Translations under genes and position numbers: made by a program
The notes under the pieces: model-generated
Databases searched by the model: none
What the model was told of the DNA's origin: nothing
Seen by the model: the letters and a program-made list of their open reading frames with translations, nothing else
DNA from: Metabacillus schmidteae
GTDB taxonomy: Bacteria > Bacillota > Bacilli > Bacillales > Bacillaceae
Length of the DNA stretch: 64,000 bases
Direction: 5' to 3'
Assembly: GCF_903166545.1 (NCBI RefSeq)
Contig: NZ_CAESCH010000003.1
Span: 62,001 to 126,000, forward strand
Shown here: piece by piece, positions 62,777-64,000 of the stretch
Layout: every line of letters starts with the position of its first letter
How positions within the stretch are numbered: the first letter of the stretch is position 1

Positions 62777-63658
62777 ATGGAATTAATTTTAGATAGCAGA
62801 GAAGATAAGAGTTTAGCTCAATTATGCAAGTATTTGAATAGTCCTATTCGAAGAGTAATTTATAGAAACGGTAATGGTTGGTTGGAGCAGGTTCTAAGTT
62901 GTATAGGACTTTCTTCTCTTGCAGAAGAATATGGAAATTATTTCGACCCAAAAACTTATTTTAGAGGCTTTACAAATGATAATGATTTTTTCAATCCCGA
63001 ATTGGGAATGATGAAACTCTGCAATAAAATTAAATCTGAGAAAGAGCTTTTAAATGAGTTACTCAATGAAATTTTTAAGAGATTGGATGAAATTGAGGAT
63101 TCTTCTCATTTAAACCAAATTCAGAATTGTCTTGAGTTATTGGGGTATGCTTTGCAGATTAAAAATACGGATATGGGGGACAGCTACTCGCTACAATATT
63201 TCTCTTCGGGTGAGGTTGAAAGACAAAGTGATATGTCTGTTATGAGGCTGGAACTTAATTTAGGCTATGCAGAAGTCCTTAGACATTATAATGAGGGGTT
63301 AGAAACGTATAGTAATGGCAATTTCAAAAGCTGTATAGATAATTGTAGAACAGCATTTGAAAAAATATTCTCGAAAATTGATACTGATAATGGTGATTAT
63401 TTAAGAGGTATTCTGTATGCTACGGATGAAAAAATCATTCATGAGGGTGCGGAGCTTAAAAGTAAAAATAAGATTTTTAAATATTGGTTAGATAAGAACA
63501 AAGGTGCTAATAGATACCGAATGATGGCAACTTTATATAGTGCTATGTCTGGATTGGGGGCACATGGAGAAGATAATCCTTCACAGGAAGATGCGTTAAT
63601 GATCTTGAGAATGACTGAGGATGTATTCTTATGGTTGATACAAAAGAATCGTATCTAG
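62777..63658 (+). CDS. Uncharacterised helical protein
   Basis: 293 residues; the C-terminal ~110 (YSNGNFKSCIDNCRTAFEKI, then LYSAMSGLGAHGEDNPSQED and ALMILRMTEDVFLWLIQ) resembles HEPN-related helical domains found at the end of several defence-associated proteins; I cannot name the family. The N-terminus is not recognised. ATG 62777 follows GGGGGC. Last gene before the repeat array. Confidence 0.6.
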   Translation: MELILDSREDKSLAQLCKYLNSPIRRVIYRNGNGWLEQVLSCIGLSSLAEEYGNYFDPKTYFRGFTNDNDFFNPELGMMKLCNKIKSEKELLNELLNEIFKRLDEIEDSSHLNQIQNCLELLGYALQIKNTDMGDSYSLQYFSSGEVERQSDMSVMRLELNLGYAEVLRHYNEGLETYSNGNFKSCIDNCRTAFEKIFSKIDTDNGDYLRGILYATDEKIIHEGAELKSKNKIFKYWLDKNKGANRYRMMATLYSAMSGLGAHGEDNPSQEDALMILRMTEDVFLWLIQKNRI

Positions 63659-63689
63659 TTTACTAGAAGTGTTATGAACATAAAGTTTT

Positions 63690-63935
63690 GTTTGTTGAAA
63701 ACTAAGTTATATCCTGAAATCACTCTTGAACCCTATACCCAAAAATAGATATACGCCGAATTTTAAAAGTAAGTTGTATTCCGATTCATAAGAACATCGA
63801 TTACGCTATTTAAAAGTTAGTTGTACTCTAGGAATAACGGACCGATTAATGGAGTGCCACGAATGCTTTAGATTATAAATTACTTTCAAAGGGAACACCT
63901 TACTTTTAATAGAGTGCAACTTAGTTTCAATAATA
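63690..63935. repeat. Array of short related repeats
   Basis: Copies of a 14-bp consensus, roughly (C/G)TAAGTTRYAYTCY: CTAAGTTATATCCT (63702), GTAAGTTGTATTCC (63769), GTTAGTTGTACTCT (63815), and inverted AGAGTGCAACTTAG (63911-63924), each preceded by AAAA-rich sequence. Ordered multiple sites with one inversion resemble transposase-binding sites at an element end. No gene lies between 63659 and the window end. Confidence 0.5.
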
Positions 63936-64000
63936 CAGAGGGAGGAAACTCCCTAATATTTTTGAAGTTTAACTTTGCGTTAAATAATAATTTAACGAAC

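Noticed and set aside
63690..63935. CRISPR array
   Set aside because: Repeats are short, imperfect, unevenly spaced and partly inverted; no cas genes.
63690..63935. Plasmid replication iterons
   Set aside because: No replication initiator gene nearby; an element end seems more likely.

Overview
The window is AT-rich, low-GC Gram-positive DNA, almost certainly from a Bacillaceae bacterium. Reasons: strong AGGAGG ribosome sites, many GTG/TTG starts, an hxlAB-hxlR locus organised as in Bacillus subtilis, DUF2187 and Spo0E-like genes, and the GC-rich interspersed repeat common in Bacillus relatives. It looks like accessory DNA (genomic island or plasmid) built from several mobile pieces. No rRNA, tRNA, CRISPR array or replication gene was seen.

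Layout. (1) 1-7.5 kb: uncharacterised accessory genes (DUF4062 protein, two proteins with HEPN-like RxxxxH motifs, a DUF2019 protein), a possible small RNA, a decayed IS3-family element and other remnants. (2) 7.6-21.6 kb: a one-carbon island. hxlB/hxlA (6-phospho-3-hexuloisomerase and 3-hexulose-6-phosphate synthase), the formaldehyde regulator hxlR, zwf, a short-form gnd and pgi together give every enzyme of the oxidative (dissimilatory) RuMP cycle except 6-phosphogluconolactonase. A frameshifted iron-type alcohol dehydrogenase and a zinc formaldehyde/alcohol dehydrogenase-like enzyme sit beside them. Operator-like sequence from the hxlA-hxlR intergenic region recurs upstream of the zwf-gnd operon and upstream of the unknown gene-alcohol dehydrogenase operon. 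An inverted, diverged duplication left a stub of a second alcohol dehydrogenase just before pgi.

(3) 21.83-54.02 kb: a Tn3-family element of about 32 kb bounded by 38-bp inverted repeats, with tnpA, a res-like palindrome and tnpR. Its tnpA is split at the codons for the conserved TDTAGYTD motif by a 4.5-kb Tn554-type element (three recombination genes and a passenger). The cargo is a persulfide/sulfane-sulfur metabolism island: an ArsR-rhodanese fusion regulator, three persulfide-dioxygenase-like MBL proteins (two fused to rhodanese), about ten rhodanese domains, TusA, DsrE, glutaredoxins, two TauE exporters, CstR with several CstR/CsoR-type operators, CtaG/DUF2243 membrane proteins, CcdA, a TlpA-like thioredoxin and a thioredoxin reductase. 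Two genes of this cargo carry in-frame UGA codons followed by bacterial-SECIS-like hairpins: a HesB-like protein with the motif G-U-G-G-P and a tiny membrane protein with two UGAs. They look like selenoproteins carried on a transposon and are the most striking feature of the window.

(4) 54.0-64.0 kb: the Tn3 right end interrupts an Mrr-like nuclease gene. Beyond it lie small Bacillus-type genes and a defence-flavoured cluster: a PD-(D/E)XK-like protein, a coiled-coil/alpha-CTD-like gene interrupted by TGA, a holin-like type I toxin candidate, a TnsA-like protein with altered catalytic residues, an Abi_C protein, an intact Mrr-like membrane nuclease, a decayed tyrosine recombinase and an uncharacterised helical protein. 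The right edge is an array of short related repeats.
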